Shown piece after piece: positions 5,740 to 6,921 of a stretch of DNA of 6,921 nt; position 1 is the stretch's first letter, and each line of letters opens with the position of its first letter. The translations under genes and the position numbers were made by a program. The stretch comes from Lachnospiraceae bacterium. Lineage in GTDB: Bacteria; Bacillota; Clostridia; Lachnospirales; Lachnospiraceae. Where the stretch lies: assembly GCA_009774585.1 (NCBI GenBank), contig VSOA01000208.1, positions 1 through 6,921 of the forward strand. The letters are read 5' to 3'. Below the pieces are notes generated by a model. That model searched no databases, was not told the DNA's origin, and was given only the letters and a program-made list of their open reading frames with translations.

Positions 5740-6582
5740 ATGGCTAACAAGAAAGCGGTCAAAAAAGTAAAGAAAAGGAATCCGAATCTGCGGCTAGTCA
5801 AGAATGACGATATGATACAGGAGAAGAGGAAACGGGTGCGGGAAGAAAAGCTGCGTTTTAGCAGAAGTAAAAGAGTGGCTATCCTGTCTGTTACGCTTCT
5901 TCTCCTGCTGATCATTCTGGTCGGAGGCTATGAATACATTATTCATAATTACACGATTACCACAGTATATGTGGAGGGCAATGTCCATTATACCAATGAA
6001 GAGATCATGGAAATGGTCATGAACGGCAGATATGGCAATAATTCCTTATTTCTTTCGTTGAAATACAAGGATAAGGGAATGGAGGATATCCCTTTTATTC
6101 AGACGATGGATGTGTCGATAGAGGCGAAGGACACGGTCAGGATTACCGTGTATGAGAAGGCGCTGGCGGGTTATGTGGCTTATCTGGGGCGTTATGTGTA
6201 TTTTGACAAAGACGGAATTGTAGTAGAGACATCGACGGAGAAGACCGACGGGATTCCACAGGTGACCGGTCTGCAGTTCGATCATGTGATCCTGCATGAA
6301 CCGCTTCCGGTAGAGAATCCGGAGATATTCAGTAATGTGCTCAATATTACACAGCAGTTGGACAGATATTCCATGTCGGCGGACCGCATCTATTTCGATT
6401 CGGAGTACAGAGTGACGTTATTGTTCGGTGAAGCGAGGGTGGCGCTGGGTGATAGTCAATATATTGATGAAAAAATCATGAAACTACAATATATTCTGCC
6501 TGAGCTGGCAGGCAAGAAGGGTACGCTTGACATGCGGGAATACAGTGAAGATACGAAATCATATAGTTTTGAACAGGACTAA
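5740..6582 (+). CDS. ftsQ: Cell division protein FtsQ/DivIB
   Basis: FtsQ/DivIB is a bitopic membrane protein of the divisome that binds FtsL and FtsB/DivIC and links early and late division proteins. The product is 280 residues. It has a lysine- and arginine-rich cytoplasmic tail (1-45), one membrane span (about 46-68, VAILSVTLLLLLIILVGG), a POTRA domain starting at YTITTVYVEGNVHYTNEEIM (71-90) and running to about 140, and the FtsQ/DivIB beta domain after it (YEKALAGYVAYLGRYVYFDKDGIVV, in part, from 138). Length, topology and POTRA opening fit the family (B. subtilis DivIB 263 residues, E. coli FtsQ 276). It is followed by ftsZ without an intervening ftsA. The weakly conserved family makes the name depend partly on location. 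Confidence 0.93.
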   Translation: MANKKAVKKVKKRNPNLRLVKNDDMIQEKRKRVREEKLRFSRSKRVAILSVTLLLLLIILVGGYEYIIHNYTITTVYVEGNVHYTNEEIMEMVMNGRYGNNSLFLSLKYKDKGMEDIPFIQTMDVSIEAKDTVRITVYEKALAGYVAYLGRYVYFDKDGIVVETSTEKTDGIPQVTGLQFDHVILHEPLPVENPEIFSNVLNITQQLDRYSMSADRIYFDSEYRVTLLFGEARVALGDSQYIDEKIMKLQYILPELAGKKGTLDMREYSEDTKSYSFEQD

Positions 6583-6603
6583 GCTTTTGGGAAGCGGAAA
6601 CAA

Positions 6604-6634
6604 TTGCTGGTTATAATTGGTACTTTAGTATAAT
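6604..6634 (+). promoter_or_regulatory. Weak candidate upstream ftsZ promoter
   Basis: A perfect TATAAT at 6629-6634 is preceded by TTGCTG at 6604-6609 with a 19-base spacer, longer than the optimum of 17. A further TATAAT at 6612-6617 has TTGGGA at 6587-6592, also with 19 bases between. The A+T-rich context makes chance matches likely. Confidence 0.3.
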
Positions 6635-6657
6635 CGGGCAAAAAACAAAAAAATAGG

Positions 6658-6686
6658 TTGCGAATTTCGAAAAATAATTATATGAT
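6658..6686 (+). promoter_or_regulatory. Probable sigma-A promoter of ftsZ
   Basis: TTGCGA (6658-6663) and TATGAT (6681-6686) are separated by exactly 17 bases, matching the housekeeping consensus at four and five of six positions. An A-rich stretch at about 6640-6653 just upstream could act as an UP element. The start would fall near 6692-6694, giving a leader of about 35 bases before TTG 6728. This would let ftsZ be expressed apart from the upstream wall genes. Confidence 0.6.
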
Positions 6687-6713
6687 AATGTATGAGAGTC
6701 TTTGGGGAAAAAG

Positions 6714-6720
6714 AAGGAGG
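6714..6720 (+). promoter_or_regulatory. Strong ribosome binding site deciding the ftsZ TTG start
   Basis: AAGGAGG lies seven bases before TTG 6728, the best Shine-Dalgarno match in the window. An in-frame ATG at 6692 would extend the protein by twelve residues, but it has no ribosome binding site and falls at the predicted transcription start of the nearest promoter. Confidence 0.85.
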
Positions 6721-6727
6721 AATCACC

Positions 6728-6921
6728 TTGCTTGAGATTAAGTCAAATGATGCTGAGTCTGCTGCTAAGATTATCGTGGTCGGTGTCGGCGGTGCAGGCA
6801 ACAATGCTGTAAATAGAATGATTGATGAAGAAATAGACGGCGTAGAGTTCATTGGGATCAATACGGACAAGCAGGCGTTACAGTTATGCAAAGCGCCTAC
6901 TTTGTTACAGATTGGAGAGAA
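6728..6921 (+). CDS. ftsZ: Cell division protein FtsZ, N-terminal part
   Basis: FtsZ is the tubulin-like GTPase that polymerises into the division ring. The window holds the first 64 codons and two bases; the gene continues past the edge. The visible part is the start of the GTPase domain: a short N-terminal tail ([13 protein letters not shown]), strand one [18 protein letters not shown] with the nucleotide-binding GVGGAGNN loop (19-26), then [14 protein letters not shown] (38-51) with the NTD motif (45-47), and LQIGE at the end. No stop or frameshift is seen. Translation most likely starts at TTG, supported by AAGGAGG at the right distance and by where FtsZ proteins of this type begin. ftsA, which directly precedes ftsZ in B. 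subtilis and E. coli, is absent here. Confidence 0.96.
   Translation, partial: MLEIKSNDAESAAKIIVVGVGGAGNNAVNRMIDEEIDGVEFIGINTDKQALQLCKAPTLLQIGE

Noticed and set aside
6583..6619. Small inverted repeats after ftsQ (GCTT/AAGC, CAATT/AATTG) as a terminator
   Set aside because: Stems of four to five bases without a following T-tract are within chance expectation for this AT-rich gap.

Overview
The window is a stretch of the division and cell-wall (dcw) cluster of a Gram-positive, low-to-moderate-GC member of the Clostridia, most likely a Lachnospiraceae relative. This assignment is inference. It rests on gene order (penicillin-binding protein, mraY, murD, ftsW/spoVE, murA, ftsQ/divIB, ftsZ), on the FtsZ N-terminus ([20 protein letters not shown]), on strong GGAGG-type ribosome binding sites and on the use of GTG and TTG starts. 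All genes are on the + strand. Two are cut by the window edges: the PBP lacks its N-terminal part and ftsZ lacks most of its C-terminal part.

Layout: 1-615 is the C-terminal end of a class B transpeptidase (SpoVD/FtsI type). Positions 608-824 are a non-coding junction. It holds a long imperfect hairpin that overlaps the PBP stop codon, a second small hairpin, and a 47-bp tandem repeat (two nearly identical copies plus a decayed third). Each full copy contains a perfect extended -10 element (TGATATAAT). Then follow mraY (825-1781), murD (1841-3220), ftsW/spoVE (3221-4387, GTG start directly abutting the murD stop), murA (4462-5709) and ftsQ/divIB (5740-6582). A 145-base gap with a good sigma-A-type promoter precedes ftsZ (from TTG 6728 to the window end).

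The genes act together. MurA starts UDP-MurNAc synthesis, MurD adds D-Glu to the UDP-MurNAc-L-Ala intermediate, and MraY moves the finished UDP-MurNAc-pentapeptide onto undecaprenyl phosphate to give lipid I. FtsW polymerises lipid II into glycan and the class B PBP cross-links it. FtsQ/DivIB is a divisome scaffold and FtsZ forms the ring that places the machine. murE, murF, murG, murB and ftsA are not found at the positions they occupy in better-known dcw clusters, and murA stands between ftsW and ftsQ.

I found no evidence of a novel multi-gene system. Coding content is ordinary housekeeping. The parts most worth a second look are the structured, repeat-bearing PBP-mraY junction, the KTG-to-KTA change in the PBP, and the non-canonical gene content and separate promoter around ftsZ.
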